DNA of 64,000 nt, from contig CAMOWK010000010.1 in assembly GCA_946628415.1 (NCBI GenBank), positions 1-64,000 on the forward strand, written 5' to 3'. Shown here piece after piece: positions 34,108 to 43,487 of this stretch (position 1 is its first letter; every line of letters starts with the position of its first letter). The notes below the pieces were generated by a model. The model made no database searches. It was given only the letters and a program-made list of their open reading frames with translations, and had not been told where the DNA came from. Origin of the DNA: an uncultured Lachnospiraceae bacterium (GTDB lineage: Bacteria; Bacillota; Clostridia; Lachnospirales; Lachnospiraceae). The translations under genes were made by a program, and so were the position numbers.

Positions 34108-34980
34108 CTATGAAGCGATTGCTTTTACAGCGAATACCAGAAGAACCAGTATTCCGAGCGCTATTCTGTAGTAACCGAATATTTTGAAATCATGTTTCTT
34201 TATATATTCCATGAAATATTTTATTACTATTACCGAAACACCGAACGCTACCAGCATTCCCAGAAGAAGCGAAAAAACTTCGTATGACTTTAGGGCAAAG
34301 CCATCACTTGTTACATATTTCACTATCTTAAGAAGACTTGCTCCAAACATTACAGGAATTCCAAGGAAAAATGTAAAGCTCGCGGACAGCTGCCTTGAAA
34401 CGCCAAGTGTAAGTCCTCCTATAATGGTTGAGCCCGATCTGGAGGTTCCCGGTATAAGCGCAAGAACCTGAAAACAACCGATAAGAAGCGCAGTTTTAAA
34501 ATCAAGTTTCGACATCTTTGTTATCTTAGGCTTCCTGCCTTTATTTTTAGTCTCGATCCATATAAACCACACACCGTAAACAATAAGCGCAAGTGCTATA
34601 ATTACCGGCTTATAAAAATGTTCTTCCATCCAGTCATCAAGAAAGAGTCCCATTATAATCGCAGGAATACATGCAACTATTACCTTAAGCCACATATTAA
34701 TGATTCTTTTTTCTACAACTATCTCTCCCCTTTTTCCGCGCTTTAACGGCCAGAGTTTGTCGAAATACATGTAGACAACCGCAAGTATTGCCCCAAGCTG
34801 AATTACCACGAAGAACATTTCCTTAAAGTCATCAGACATGCGGAGATGAATAAATTCATCCACAAGAAGCATATGCCCCGTACTGCTGATAGGAAGCCAT
34901 TCCGTAATACCTTCAACTATCCCCAGAAAAATGATTTTTAAAATCTCGAGAAGTATCATACCTTTTCCTTCCATTATCAT
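34108..34980 (-). CDS. uppP: Undecaprenyl-diphosphate phosphatase
   Basis: A polytopic membrane protein of about 283-290 residues that recycles undecaprenyl pyrophosphate for cell wall synthesis and gives bacitracin resistance when abundant. It shows GIVEGITEWLPISSTGHMLLVDEF (the EGxTExxPxSSxGH motif) and the second active-site block PGTSRSGSTIIGGL. Two starts are plausible: 34980 (GAGG 8 nt upstream) and 34959 (AAGGA upstream). It follows an ABC exporter gene pair by 20 nt, fitting a role in envelope polysaccharide export. Confidence 0.95.
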   Translation of the reverse strand: MIMEGKGMILLEILKIIFLGIVEGITEWLPISSTGHMLLVDEFIHLRMSDDFKEMFFVVIQLGAILAVVYMYFDKLWPLKRGKRGEIVVEKRIINMWLKVIVACIPAIIMGLFLDDWMEEHFYKPVIIALALIVYGVWFIWIETKNKGRKPKITKMSKLDFKTALLIGCFQVLALIPGTSRSGSTIIGGLTLGVSRQLSASFTFFLGIPVMFGASLLKIVKYVTSDGFALKSYEVFSLLLGMLVAFGVSVIVIKYFMEYIKKHDFKIFGYYRIALGILVLLVFAVKAIAS

Positions 34981-35000
34981 AGTTTTATCCTCATTTACAT

Positions 35001-35738
35001 TTACGTCATTGATTCATACTTTGCAGTGACACTTTCCATATCGCCCTGCATTATGCACTTGCCCTTTTCAAGAATTATCGCCTTATTACAAATGCGCCTG
35101 ACCTGCGGAAGGTTATGTGACACAAAAAGAACTGTTACATTTTTCTCAAGAAGCTTCATAAGCCTTGCTTCACTTTTCTTCTTGAACTTTGCATCACCGA
35201 CAGAAAGAATTTCATCAAGGATTAAAATGTCCGGTTCAACGACTGTTGCTATGGAAAAGCCAAGTCTTGCCTTCATACCGGATGAATAGTTCTTAACAGG
35301 AACATCTATAAAATCAGAAAGCTCTGCAAAATCGATAATCTCTTCAATCTTTTCATCTAAAAACTTATGGCTGAATCCGAGAACCGCGCCATATAGATAA
35401 ATGTTCTCTCTTCCGGTATATTGCGGATCAAAGCCGGCACCGAGTTCGATAAGTGGTGCTATAACTCCCTTTCTACTGACGCTTCCGACAGTCGGCTTAT
35501 AAACTCCGGCAATAACCTTAAGCAGCGTGGATTTGCCCGAACCGTTAAGGCCAAGTATTCCAAGTCTGTCTCCCTTCTCAAGGGAAAAACTCACATCTTT
35601 AAGAGCCCAAAACTCATCATACTTCAGTTTATGCTGCATCAGTTTTATAAAATACTCTTTCAGGCTGTCGTTCTTCTCTTTACTGAGATTAAACTTCATA
35701 CCTGCATTTTCTACAGTTAAAACAGTATCTGCCATCAC
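35001..35738 (-). CDS. Polysaccharide-type ABC exporter, ATPase (TagH/Wzt/KpsT-like)
   Basis: A 245-residue ATPase with Walker A GLNGSGKST near 63-71, the signature YSSGMKARLGFS and Walker B PDILILDEILSVGD. The GAGFDPQYTGRENIYLYGAVLG block is typical of exporters of teichoic acid, O-antigen and capsule. There is no C-terminal glycan-binding domain as in Wzt. It is encoded 8 nt after its permease. No glycosyltransferases are nearby, so the exported polymer cannot be named. Confidence 0.92.
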   Translation of the reverse strand: MMADTVLTVENAGMKFNLSKEKNDSLKEYFIKLMQHKLKYDEFWALKDVSFSLEKGDRLGILGLNGSGKSTLLKVIAGVYKPTVGSVSRKGVIAPLIELGAGFDPQYTGRENIYLYGAVLGFSHKFLDEKIEEIIDFAELSDFIDVPVKNYSSGMKARLGFSIATVVEPDILILDEILSVGDAKFKKKSEARLMKLLEKNVTVLFVSHNLPQVRRICNKAIILEKGKCIMQGDMESVTAKYESMT

Positions 35739-35746
35739 ACAGTCCT

Positions 35747-36517
35747 TTATATATTAAGTATAAACTTATCTTCATTTTTCTTAAAAACAAACACTCCGAA
35801 TAGTGTAAACGCAAGGGAGAAGCAAAGCGCATATGCCATGAATTTAATATTCATCATCTCACCGAAAAGTGCACTCCTGAAATTATCTATCACGCAGTAG
35901 AGCGGATTGAGTTTTAAAACGAAAGCCCATTTTGAACCCATAAGTCTCTCTGTCTTATAGAATATCGCACAAGTATACATTATCAGCATCAGCGCTACAT
36001 TCCAGAGGTATTCCATATCCCTGAAGAAAACGCCTATCGTTGACAGGAATATCCCGACTCCCAGTGACAGAAGAAGGAGTGTCATAAGCGGGATTACCGC
36101 CATGAAAATATACGCCGTCGGATATACTCCCAATACTATTGAGACGGCCGCAAGAACAACCAGCGATATAAGGAATATAACAAAGTTAAAAAGTATCCCT
36201 GAAAGCGGATAAAGAATCTTCGGCACATATACCTTCTTTATCATCGCTGAATTTGCTCTTATTGACTTAAGCGCTGCCGTTGTAGACTGAGAAAAAAAGC
36301 TGTAAAGCAGTCTTCCCGAAAGTATATATACAGGAAATGTTTTCTCTTTATAACCGAGCAGTGTACCGAATACAATCGTAAGTACTATCATAGTAAGAAG
36401 CGGTTCAAAAAGCGACCATAATATACCAAGATATGAACGTCTGTATTTTAATCTGATTCCTTTTTTAACGAGCTCCGTAAGTATGAAAAGATTTTTTCTT
36501 CTTTCGTCCTGATTCAT
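35747..36517 (-). CDS. Polysaccharide-type ABC exporter, permease (TagG/Wzm-like)
   Basis: A 256-residue ABC-2 permease with about six membrane helices and the family N-terminus VKKGIRLKYRRSYLGILWSLFEPLLTMIV. NPLYCVIDNFRSALFG near the C-terminus is also typical. It pairs with the ATPase at 35001-35738. Three nt separate it from the lipoprotein gene upstream, so the unit may start at or above that gene. Confidence 0.92.
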   Translation of the reverse strand: MNQDERRKNLFILTELVKKGIRLKYRRSYLGILWSLFEPLLTMIVLTIVFGTLLGYKEKTFPVYILSGRLLYSFFSQSTTAALKSIRANSAMIKKVYVPKILYPLSGILFNFVIFLISLVVLAAVSIVLGVYPTAYIFMAVIPLMTLLLLSLGVGIFLSTIGVFFRDMEYLWNVALMLIMYTCAIFYKTERLMGSKWAFVLKLNPLYCVIDNFRSALFGEMMNIKFMAYALCFSLAFTLFGVFVFKKNEDKFILNI

Positions 36518-36520
36518 AGT

Positions 36521-37018
36521 TTAATCTTCCCCGTCAAATGAAACTGACTTCGCCCATTTCTTAATATACTTTTTAAATGAACCGTACGCTTCTTTATAAC
36601 AAGCGAATCTTACAACCCAGTAATCCTCGCCATTCTCATAGAAACTTATAAGATAAGCATATTCAGTACCGCCGAGTTTTTCACTTGTTTCTATATAATA
36701 GTAATTCTTCTTTTCCACTATCTCGGTAGACTGGTCTATTCCATTTGCTTCCATAAATACATGTACATAGTCAATAAGGGAATCCGTCTCCTCATCGCCA
36801 GTCATTTCCAGATCGGCTGATGAAGTCTTAGTTCCGAGAACCGCAACATCCGGTCCTTCATAATAGAAAGCAGCCTCTTCATTATTCTTTTTCACAAAGT
36901 CATCGGTAAGCGTGATGGTAAGTTCATCACTTCTAAATTCCTTTGACTTCCCACAGCCTGAAAGCGAAAGCAACATCACAAATATAAGTAATGCAGCCGT
37001 TAATCTTTTTATTTTCAT
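36521..37018 (-). CDS. Small lipoprotein of unknown function
   Basis: A 165-residue protein with a signal peptide ending in lipobox LSLSGC (Cys near residue 22), followed by a compact alpha/beta-like domain (TITLTDDFVKKN, AFYYEGPDVAVLGTK, YEYLISF-like strands). It should be anchored to the outer face of the membrane. It is encoded between the HD-GYP gene and the ABC exporter genes. Similar small lipoproteins are frequent in Clostridia; no function is recognised. Confidence 0.8.
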   Translation of the reverse strand: MKIKRLTAALLIFVMLLSLSGCGKSKEFRSDELTITLTDDFVKKNNEEAAFYYEGPDVAVLGTKTSSADLEMTGDEETDSLIDYVHVFMEANGIDQSTEIVEKKNYYYIETSEKLGGTEYAYLISFYENGEDYWVVRFACYKEAYGSFKKYIKKWAKSVSFDGED

Positions 37019-37065
37019 ATATAAATAATCCTCTCATATAAAAAGATGTATATTAAGTAGCGGTT

Positions 37066-38772
37066 TTAATCCGGATACATATTCTTAATCTTTTCTATCT
37101 CTTCAACAGAATCATTCAATGCATCTATGATGACAGGGTCAAAATGTGTTCCCTTTTCTTCATTAATAATACTCATTGCCTTTTCTATCGGGTATCCATC
37201 CTTATATGGTCTTTTTGAAAGAAGCGCATCAAGCACATCCGCAACAGCCATTATCCTTGCCGAAAGAGGAATAGCTTCCCCGGATATTCTTTCAGGATAT
37301 CCCTTCTCGCTTCCATCCCACCACTCATGATGGTATGTAGCTATATCTATAGCCATCTGAAAATACTCAGTATTCACAATATTGATTGATGCATTAAGAA
37401 GCATGTCGCGTCCCATGGTTGTATGAGTCTTGATCACTTCATATTCCTCATCATTTAAGCGCCCCGGCTTATTAAGTATGGTATCGGATATCTTAATCTT
37501 ACCTATATCATGAAGCGGAGCCGCTATATATATCCTTCTGATGTAATCATCATCAATAATATCTGTATATTTACCTGTATCTTTAAGTTTTTTTGCCAGA
37601 AGAGCTGAATATTCAGCAGTTCTCTTTACATGATGTCCGGTCGTAATATCCCTGCTTTCAACAACATCCGCAAGTGTAGTTATAATGCTCACCTGAAGTT
37701 TTTGTATAGTTTCAGACTGTTCATTTGTCGTATCTATATATTCATCAATTTCCGAAACCGTCTTGCACATAGCAAGATAAAGTTCTTCAATTTCATTTTC
37801 AGTAGTAATATTGAGCGCTTTAAGATTCGCAACCGACTCATCTCTTCCGTCACTGTCATCGTATGCAAAGCGGCTCATCTCTTTTGTCATCTTATAAAGC
37901 GGACTGACAAGTGTTCTGTTTGCTAATATCATTGTAAATGAAACGATGCATAAAAGAAGCCCGAACATCGTAGAAAAAAGCTTTATACAGAACAGTATCA
38001 CATCTCTTCTGATCGACCCTAGTTCCGCTTCGGTAAGAGTCTTTCCGACAGTCATCGTTTCAAAGGTCGTCTTGTAAGATACCAGGAACGCAAGAACACA
38101 TATAGCAAGCCCGGACATAAACAGAATTATCGTAACTCTTGTTCTAAGCGATTTACGTTTATCGTTATTGCTCATTCTGTCATAATAAAGATAGTCCCGT
38201 CCTGCCACCATATCGAACTTTTTAATAACGCTTTCAGGAACAAGCTTGACCAGTAAAAATGCCACCACCAGTGAAATAAGCTTATCAGGTAATTCTATGC
38301 AGAAATCTGCAAGAATCTGTGACAGAAGAATCGGAAAACCCGCATTATGTATGGATGTTGCAATGGGTGCGGCAACATTGTCAGCAATATTCATATCGAA
38401 CAGGACATATCCAAGCACTGAACACGGGATACTAAGTATAAGATAAAACGGAATAAGGCACAGCACTTTAGTTATTTTTTCAAAATAACCTTTATTTGCC
38501 GCATAGCCTGCTATAGCAGCTATAAGTACATTTATGGTTCCATAGTAAAAGGTTGAGGAATCCGAAAGTCCTCCTATCATATTGGTTATAAAGCCAACAA
38601 GCATCCCCGGACAAAGTCCACCGACAACAGAAACAAACATCGTACCGATGCTGTCAAGATAAAGAGGAACTCCCGCGATAGAAGCGGTATCAGCTATCAT
38701 ACGATTAATAAAAACTCCTATGATCACAAGTACTATAGTCTGGTATAGAGTTTTTGATTTGAATAATTTCAT
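37066..38772 (-). CDS. Membrane HD-GYP phosphodiesterase
   Basis: A 568-residue protein. The first 190 residues form about five helices with YLDSIGTMFVSVVGGLCPGMLVG, resembling the S component of ECF vitamin transporters. Two more helices (about 210-232 and 258-284) and a HAMP-like linker follow, then the HD-GYP domain: GHHVKRTAEYSALLAKKL, HDIGKI at 421-426, HHEWWDGSEKGYPERISG with the GYP triad, and ADVLDALLSKRPYKDGYP. HD-GYP domains hydrolyse c-di-GMP. The S-component-like part may sense a small ligand. A GGDEF gene lies two genes away. Confidence 0.9.
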   Translation of the reverse strand: MKLFKSKTLYQTIVLVIIGVFINRMIADTASIAGVPLYLDSIGTMFVSVVGGLCPGMLVGFITNMIGGLSDSSTFYYGTINVLIAAIAGYAANKGYFEKITKVLCLIPFYLILSIPCSVLGYVLFDMNIADNVAAPIATSIHNAGFPILLSQILADFCIELPDKLISLVVAFLLVKLVPESVIKKFDMVAGRDYLYYDRMSNNDKRKSLRTRVTIILFMSGLAICVLAFLVSYKTTFETMTVGKTLTEAELGSIRRDVILFCIKLFSTMFGLLLCIVSFTMILANRTLVSPLYKMTKEMSRFAYDDSDGRDESVANLKALNITTENEIEELYLAMCKTVSEIDEYIDTTNEQSETIQKLQVSIITTLADVVESRDITTGHHVKRTAEYSALLAKKLKDTGKYTDIIDDDYIRRIYIAAPLHDIGKIKISDTILNKPGRLNDEEYEVIKTHTTMGRDMLLNASINIVNTEYFQMAIDIATYHHEWWDGSEKGYPERISGEAIPLSARIMAVADVLDALLSKRPYKDGYPIEKAMSIINEEKGTHFDPVIIDALNDSVEEIEKIKNMYPD

Positions 38773-38811
38773 CCGTCCTCCGATAAGGTATAGGTATTCT
38801 TCGGGTACCTA

Positions 38812-38844
38812 TAAAAAGCCGCACGGAGTCTGGTCGTGCGGCTT
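38812..38844 (-). terminator. Terminator after ilvE
   Basis: Minus strand AAGCCGCACG/CGTGCGGCTT, a 10-bp stem (38844-38835 and 38826-38817), followed by TTTAT. It lies 7 nt after the ilvE stop, so the HD-GYP gene begins a new transcript right behind it. Confidence 0.92.
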
Positions 38845-38851
38845 AAATTAA

Positions 38852-39874
38852 TTACATGATTTCTTTTATCCATCCTTCAGGAGCTTCAATTCTACCCATC
38901 TGAATTCCTGTAAGTGTATCATAAAGCTTCTTGGTAACAGGTCCCATATCTTCCATGCCGCTAGGGAAACATATCTCTTTACCATGGTCGTTGATCTTAC
39001 CAACCGGTGAAATGACTGCTGCAGTGCCGCAGAGTCCACACTCATCAAATGAAGGAACTTCTTCAAAGAAGACTTCTCTTTCTTCTACTTCCATACCAAG
39101 ATAATCCTTTGCAACCACTTCAAGAGATCTTCTTGTTACCGAAGGAAGTATACTGTTCGACTTAGGAGTAATGAATTTATTACCCTTGATAAAGATCATG
39201 TTAGCTCCACCGGTTTCTTCAACCTTTGTTCTTGAACCCGGATCAAGATACATGTTTTCATCAAATCCCTTTGCATGAGCATCAACTATAGCATGAAGAC
39301 TCATCGCATAGTTAAGACCTGCTTTAATATGACCGGTTCCGTGAGGTGCTGCCCTGTCGAAGTCACTGACTCTGATTGTTATAGGCTTTGCACCGCCCTT
39401 AAAATAAGGGCCAACAGGTGTTGTGAGAATTCTGAACATATATTCTTCTGCAGGTTTAACACCTATAACAGCATTTGAACCAAACATATAAGGTCTTATA
39501 TAAAGTGTCGCTCCGGAACCATATGGCGGAACCCATGCTGCATTTGCTTTTACTGTCTCAACTACAGCATCTACAAATCTATCTACAGGGAAAACAGGCA
39601 TTTCAAGTCTCTTTGCCGTATTCTCCATACGTTCAGCATTAAGGTTAGGTCTGAAAGTAACCACTCTTCCGTCCTCTGTTGTATACGCCTTAAGACCTTC
39701 AAAACAGGTCTGCGCATACTGAAGAACACATGCACATTCATTGATCGTAATATTATGATCAGATGTAAGCGTTCCTTCATCCCATGCTCCGTTCTTATAC
39801 ATTGAAACATAGCTTTTATCAGTTTCAAGATAAGCGAATCCAAGATTACTCCAATCGATATTTTTCTTTTCCAT
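38852..39874 (-). CDS. ilvE: Branched-chain amino acid aminotransferase
   Basis: A 340-residue class IV PLP aminotransferase of the long, eukaryote-like type. Landmarks are QTCFEGLKAYTTEDGRVVTFRP, LYIRPYMFG, GTGHIKAGLNYAMSL with the PLP Lys near 184, KVEETGGANMIF and GTAAVISPVG. It interconverts Val, Leu and Ile with their 2-oxo acids, and in rumen/gut anaerobes also feeds branched fatty acid synthesis. It is monocistronic with its own promoter and terminator and lies between two c-di-GMP genes. Confidence 0.95.
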   Translation of the reverse strand: MEKKNIDWSNLGFAYLETDKSYVSMYKNGAWDEGTLTSDHNITINECACVLQYAQTCFEGLKAYTTEDGRVVTFRPNLNAERMENTAKRLEMPVFPVDRFVDAVVETVKANAAWVPPYGSGATLYIRPYMFGSNAVIGVKPAEEYMFRILTTPVGPYFKGGAKPITIRVSDFDRAAPHGTGHIKAGLNYAMSLHAIVDAHAKGFDENMYLDPGSRTKVEETGGANMIFIKGNKFITPKSNSILPSVTRRSLEVVAKDYLGMEVEEREVFFEEVPSFDECGLCGTAAVISPVGKINDHGKEICFPSGMEDMGPVTKKLYDTLTGIQMGRIEAPEGWIKEIM

Positions 39875-39939
39875 AGCAACATCTCCATTCTGAAAAAACG
39901 TTTAGACATGAAGCACAAAACTGCAACACACCTTTATAT

Positions 39940-39967
39940 ATTTTACTACCATCAAGAATAATGTCAA
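39940..39967 (-). promoter_or_regulatory. ilvE promoter
   Basis: Minus strand TTGACA (39967-39962) overlaps the stop of the GGDEF gene; TAAAAT (39945-39940) follows after 16 nt. The leader is about 59 nt and shows no T-box or attenuator structure. Confidence 0.65.
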
Positions 39968-41595
39968 GAATTAGCATCCACTAAAAGTGTTTCATATTTC
40001 ATATATGAGCTGTTTTCATATTTATGTTTAATTGAATAAAGAGCCTCATCCGCCATTTTATAAAGAGTTTCTATATCTGTGGCATCATTTGGAAATGTTG
40101 CAATTCCTATACACGCCGAAACATGCAGTTCATGCCTTTCACCTTCCCCGTCACTTCCCTCAACAGTAGTTTCAATGGGTACATCCATTCTATCGCAAAT
40201 AAGCTTTGCCATATTCTCTATAGCTGTCTTATTTGAATTACGGAAGATAAGCAAAAACTCATCTCCACCTATCCTGACTGCGGTACATCTGTCCTGACCG
40301 AGATTATTGAGTCTGTTTCCAACTTCCTTTAAGACAACATCTCCAATATCATGACCATAGTTATCATTTATCGGTTTAAAATGATTAAGGTCCAGTGAAA
40401 AAAGCGTAACAGGATATGCATCCGAATCCCCGATCAGCTTTGCAAGATAATCAACACCGTATCTTCTGTTATAGAGTCCCGTCAAAACATCTATATTGGA
40501 AATATACTCAAGATGAGCATTCATCTGGGTTAGCTCTTTTGTCTTTTCTTCGACCATTCTTTCAAGTCTTTGATTTTCACTCTTCTGACTCTCAATCAGC
40601 TTTTCCGACAGAATATTTGCCTGAACGGTCTTACACATAACAACATAAGCAAGTGTAATAGTAATCATATAATAAAAAGCAGTTCCGTCAAATAAATGTA
40701 TCAAATATAAACCTACTGCCACAAGTGTCAGGATAATCGAATTTATCCAATACATTTTACCAAAATGAGCAGATATAAATTTGCTTATCTTACCTTCCTC
40801 ATCATCTATTCCGGAAAAATCCAGATCCCTTAACCTGATATCGGAAAAACCTATGGCGATCATTCCGATACATAACAGGAAAACTATATCCAGCAATACA
40901 TTTTCCGGATCTTTTCCCATAAACATATAAAAAGTATATCTAATCTCCAGAGCATCAAAAAGAAGCAGCATCAAAGTTATAATATAGAACGCCGTTGCAT
41001 GTTTTTTAGCTCTCGTTATCAGATTAAGTGCAATTATAAAAATCAGCAAGAAAAGTGTTGCAAACGAGTAAAGCATCGTGACAATTGACTGAGCTGCTAT
41101 CTCAAAATCATAACCATATTCTGCACTGAAGAATCTTTGTAATATGATAAATGAAATGATTGCGATGACAAATGCATCAATAAGCAGCATCTGCAGGCTT
41201 ATCTTATCAAACCTGTCACGCGCATAAAAAACCACTCCTACAAGAAACATGTAATCCGGAAGAAGATAAAGATTGTCGGAAATAAAAGCAAGTACACTGT
41301 TATCCACAAAGACATGTCCTGCCAGAAACCATAATATGTCCGCAATAAACCATATAAATGTACCTATAGCAAACCATCTTGCTACTTTCCAGTATTTACC
41401 GATTATATCCTGGGATTTGATATACAGAATCAGACACATAAAAGAAAAGATTATGGATACAGCATCATATACTATATCTAAATCCATAAGAGTCGTAACA
41501 AGGAAAATGCCCCAAAGAAAAATGATCAGAATCTTAAACAATCTGTTCCATTTTATTTTATTCTTATCCTGATAAGTCAGGTGAGTCTCATACAT
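39964..41595 (-). CDS. Membrane diguanylate cyclase (GGDEF)
   Basis: About 543 residues with around nine membrane helices in the first 330 residues, a short coiled coil (SEKLIESQKSENQRLERMVEEKTKEL) and a C-terminal GGDEF domain: DVLTGLYNRRYG, LFSLDLNHFKPINDNYGHDIGDVVL and VRIGGDEF at about 441-448. The active-site motif is intact, so c-di-GMP synthesis is expected. The RxxD inhibitory site is not at its usual position (QDRCTAVRI precedes GGDEF), so product feedback may be missing. The ATG at 41595 is chosen; the frame extends to a TTG at 41613. The seven-to-nine-helix input domain is unrecognised. Confidence 0.9.
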   Translation of the reverse strand: MYETHLTYQDKNKIKWNRLFKILIIFLWGIFLVTTLMDLDIVYDAVSIIFSFMCLILYIKSQDIIGKYWKVARWFAIGTFIWFIADILWFLAGHVFVDNSVLAFISDNLYLLPDYMFLVGVVFYARDRFDKISLQMLLIDAFVIAIISFIILQRFFSAEYGYDFEIAAQSIVTMLYSFATLFLLIFIIALNLITRAKKHATAFYIITLMLLLFDALEIRYTFYMFMGKDPENVLLDIVFLLCIGMIAIGFSDIRLRDLDFSGIDDEEGKISKFISAHFGKMYWINSIILTLVAVGLYLIHLFDGTAFYYMITITLAYVVMCKTVQANILSEKLIESQKSENQRLERMVEEKTKELTQMNAHLEYISNIDVLTGLYNRRYGVDYLAKLIGDSDAYPVTLFSLDLNHFKPINDNYGHDIGDVVLKEVGNRLNNLGQDRCTAVRIGGDEFLLIFRNSNKTAIENMAKLICDRMDVPIETTVEGSDGEGERHELHVSACIGIATFPNDATDIETLYKMADEALYSIKHKYENSSYMKYETLLVDANS

Positions 41596-41669
41596 AAATA
41601 CACCAATTTGCAAATATAATATACATTTTCTGCACTAAATAATTTTAACATCAAATGCTTTATTACGCA

Positions 41670-42467
41670 TTATTTTTTTACAGATAATTCAACTATTTTA
41701 TGTACTCTTCCCTTCAGCCAGTCAAAAGACAGGGCAGCCAGAATCACAATACTTATCCACTGTGAAACAGAAAGAGCCCCGAAAAATCCCCTTTCCGCAT
41801 CGCCACGGAATAATTCAAGTATAAATCGAAATGCCGCATACAATAAAAGATATATTTTAACGAGTCTTTTACTGTCCCTTTGCCGGTTCCCGTAAATCAT
41901 GAAAAATATAAATAGCATTATATCAAACAAAGCTTCTAAAGGCTGGGTCGGAAAAAGCTTCACATCCTTTGGTGCATAAAGTGAATTATGAAAAGTAATA
42001 CCTATGCCATTATGAATCTCTTTTCCATAGCAGCACCCGACCATCATGCACCCGATCCGCCCGGCAGCAGCAAAAAGAAGATAACACGGAAGAAGCATAA
42101 AACTGTAGTCACTATGTTTAATGTGAAAAAATCTATAAGCGATAAAAGTGAAAATTATACACCCAATCATACCGCCATAGAATACGAGTCCGCTGAAAAT
42201 ATACTTATAGAGAAAAATGTCTTTATCACTAAAAAGAAGCGGTAAATCCTTTATAAATTCCGGAAACACCGTCAGAATGTAAAGTATTTTTGCGCCAAGC
42301 AGAGCTCCGAGTATACCTATCACATAAACATATATAGCGTCATCAAAGCTTTTTTTATTCTTTCTTACCAGTACGAAAAGTATTCCGACACCTAAAAGAA
42401 AACCAAAAAGCGTGACGACGCTATATGAACTAAAATTTTTACCAAATAACTTTATAACCGGGAACAT
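41670..42467 (-). CDS. Prolipoprotein diacylglyceryl transferase-like protein
   Basis: A 265-residue polytopic protein with Lgt landmarks: SGLVFYGGMIG, GRIGCMMVGCCYGKE near residue 136-150 (true Lgt has GRxGNFxNxExxG; here the Asn residues are Cys/Met/Val), FPTQPLEAL (HPxQxYE in Lgt) and LELFRGDAERGFFG. The changes in the signature suggest a paralogue with altered substrate rather than the housekeeping Lgt. Proteins with the GCCYG version occur in many Clostridia. It is encoded 10 nt after a DUF4190 zinc-ribbon gene. Confidence 0.82.
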   Translation of the reverse strand: MFPVIKLFGKNFSSYSVVTLFGFLLGVGILFVLVRKNKKSFDDAIYVYVIGILGALLGAKILYILTVFPEFIKDLPLLFSDKDIFLYKYIFSGLVFYGGMIGCIIFTFIAYRFFHIKHSDYSFMLLPCYLLFAAAGRIGCMMVGCCYGKEIHNGIGITFHNSLYAPKDVKLFPTQPLEALFDIMLFIFFMIYGNRQRDSKRLVKIYLLLYAAFRFILELFRGDAERGFFGALSVSQWISIVILAALSFDWLKGRVHKIVELSVKK

Positions 42468-42476
42468 AAATCCTCA

Positions 42477-43046
42477 TTAAAAATCCAAATACTCTCCGCC
42501 AGCTTCCATAAGTGCCGCAAAACATGCCACACATGCGATAGTAACAAGTACGGTGATTATAACACCTATAAGATTGAGTACAAAACCGGCTGTTCTGATT
42601 CCGCCTTTAAAGCCCTGATTCTTGGAAACTATAGAAAGTATAAGACCTACGATACCACAAATAGATCCAAGAAAAGCATAAGTCCCGAAGAAAATACATA
42701 CGAGAGATATAATACCAAGAACGAGGCTGGCTATGGCAGTTCCTCTTCCGGGCTCGGGAACGCTTGTATTATAAGTTACACCCTGATTATATCCATTCTG
42801 AGGATATGCATTTGCAGGATAATTCATATTCTGCTGATAACTTCCCTGATAGCCGCCCTGCTGCGCGCCGGGATTTACACTTGGCTGTCCGTTCGGGTAG
42901 CCGCCCTGCTGAGGCATATTGTAGCTTCCCGAATAATTTACAGGTTTGGCACCGCCACTATATCCATTTCCATTTACAGCATTTCCACAGACACTGCAAA
43001 ACCCATATCCTGCAGGTATCTCACTTCCGCAAAAAAGACATTTCAT
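42477..43046 (-). CDS. Zinc-ribbon DUF4190 membrane protein
   Basis: A 189-residue protein. An N-terminal zinc ribbon (CLFCGSEIPAGYGFCSVCG) is followed by a Gly/Asn/Tyr/Gln-rich disordered segment with GGYP-like repeats and two or three membrane helices of DUF4190 type (GRGTAIASLVLGIISLVCIF, GFVLNLIGVIITVLVTIA). Function unknown. The gene at 44415-44897 has the same architecture, so they are paralogues in design. Confidence 0.8.
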   Translation of the reverse strand: MKCLFCGSEIPAGYGFCSVCGNAVNGNGYSGGAKPVNYSGSYNMPQQGGYPNGQPSVNPGAQQGGYQGSYQQNMNYPANAYPQNGYNQGVTYNTSVPEPGRGTAIASLVLGIISLVCIFFGTYAFLGSICGIVGLILSIVSKNQGFKGGIRTAGFVLNLIGVIITVLVTIACVACFAALMEAGGEYLDF

Positions 43047-43064
43047 CCTAATAAACCTCCCGTA

Positions 43065-43487
43065 CTACTCATTTGAATCCATGCGGTTAATACAGTACAC
43101 TTCAATCAAATTAATAATCTCACCAGCTACACTTATCTGCTCTTCCGCCTCTTCTTTTGTTGCTATATAAAAGTCATCATAATCACTTGCATGTCTTATT
43201 TCCTCTGCACCAGCTATTTTTCTTCCTATTTCTCTGGGAAAAACATTCGTCTTAACATATAATTTATTAAAATTTGATATTGTCTCTCTGTGACTTCTAT
43301 ATGCATTTCCATCTAAAGCATGGATTGATTCAACAGCATGAAAAATAGCATAATATGCTCTATTATTAGCCCCTTTATAATCTTTGGCATCAAACAATAT
43401 CTTTGCAGAATTCAAATCGTTTTTAGCTTTATCAATTCTATATTTTGCCAAATCATATCTAGTTCCGATTTCCTCGCTATGCTGCAT
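43065..43487 (-). CDS. HEPN-domain protein, toxin of a HEPN/MNT pair
   Basis: A 140-residue helical protein of the HEPN family encoded beside minimal nucleotidyltransferases. Signs are KNDLNSAKILFDAKDYKGANNRAYYAIFHAVESIHAL and EEIRHASDYDDF. HEPN proteins are often RNases that use an Rx4-6H motif; here an R and H lie side by side (IRHAS) and an ordinary Rx4-6H is not obvious, so RNase activity is uncertain. The start overlaps the MNT gene by 11 nt, the usual type II TA arrangement. Confidence 0.85.
   Translation of the reverse strand: MQHSEEIGTRYDLAKYRIDKAKNDLNSAKILFDAKDYKGANNRAYYAIFHAVESIHALDGNAYRSHRETISNFNKLYVKTNVFPREIGRKIAGAEEIRHASDYDDFYIATKEEAEEQISVAGEIINLIEVYCINRMDSNE

Noticed and set aside
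39875..39933. T-box or attenuator before ilvE
   Set aside because: The 59-nt leader has no conserved T-box motif, no leader peptide rich in branched amino acids and no hairpin.
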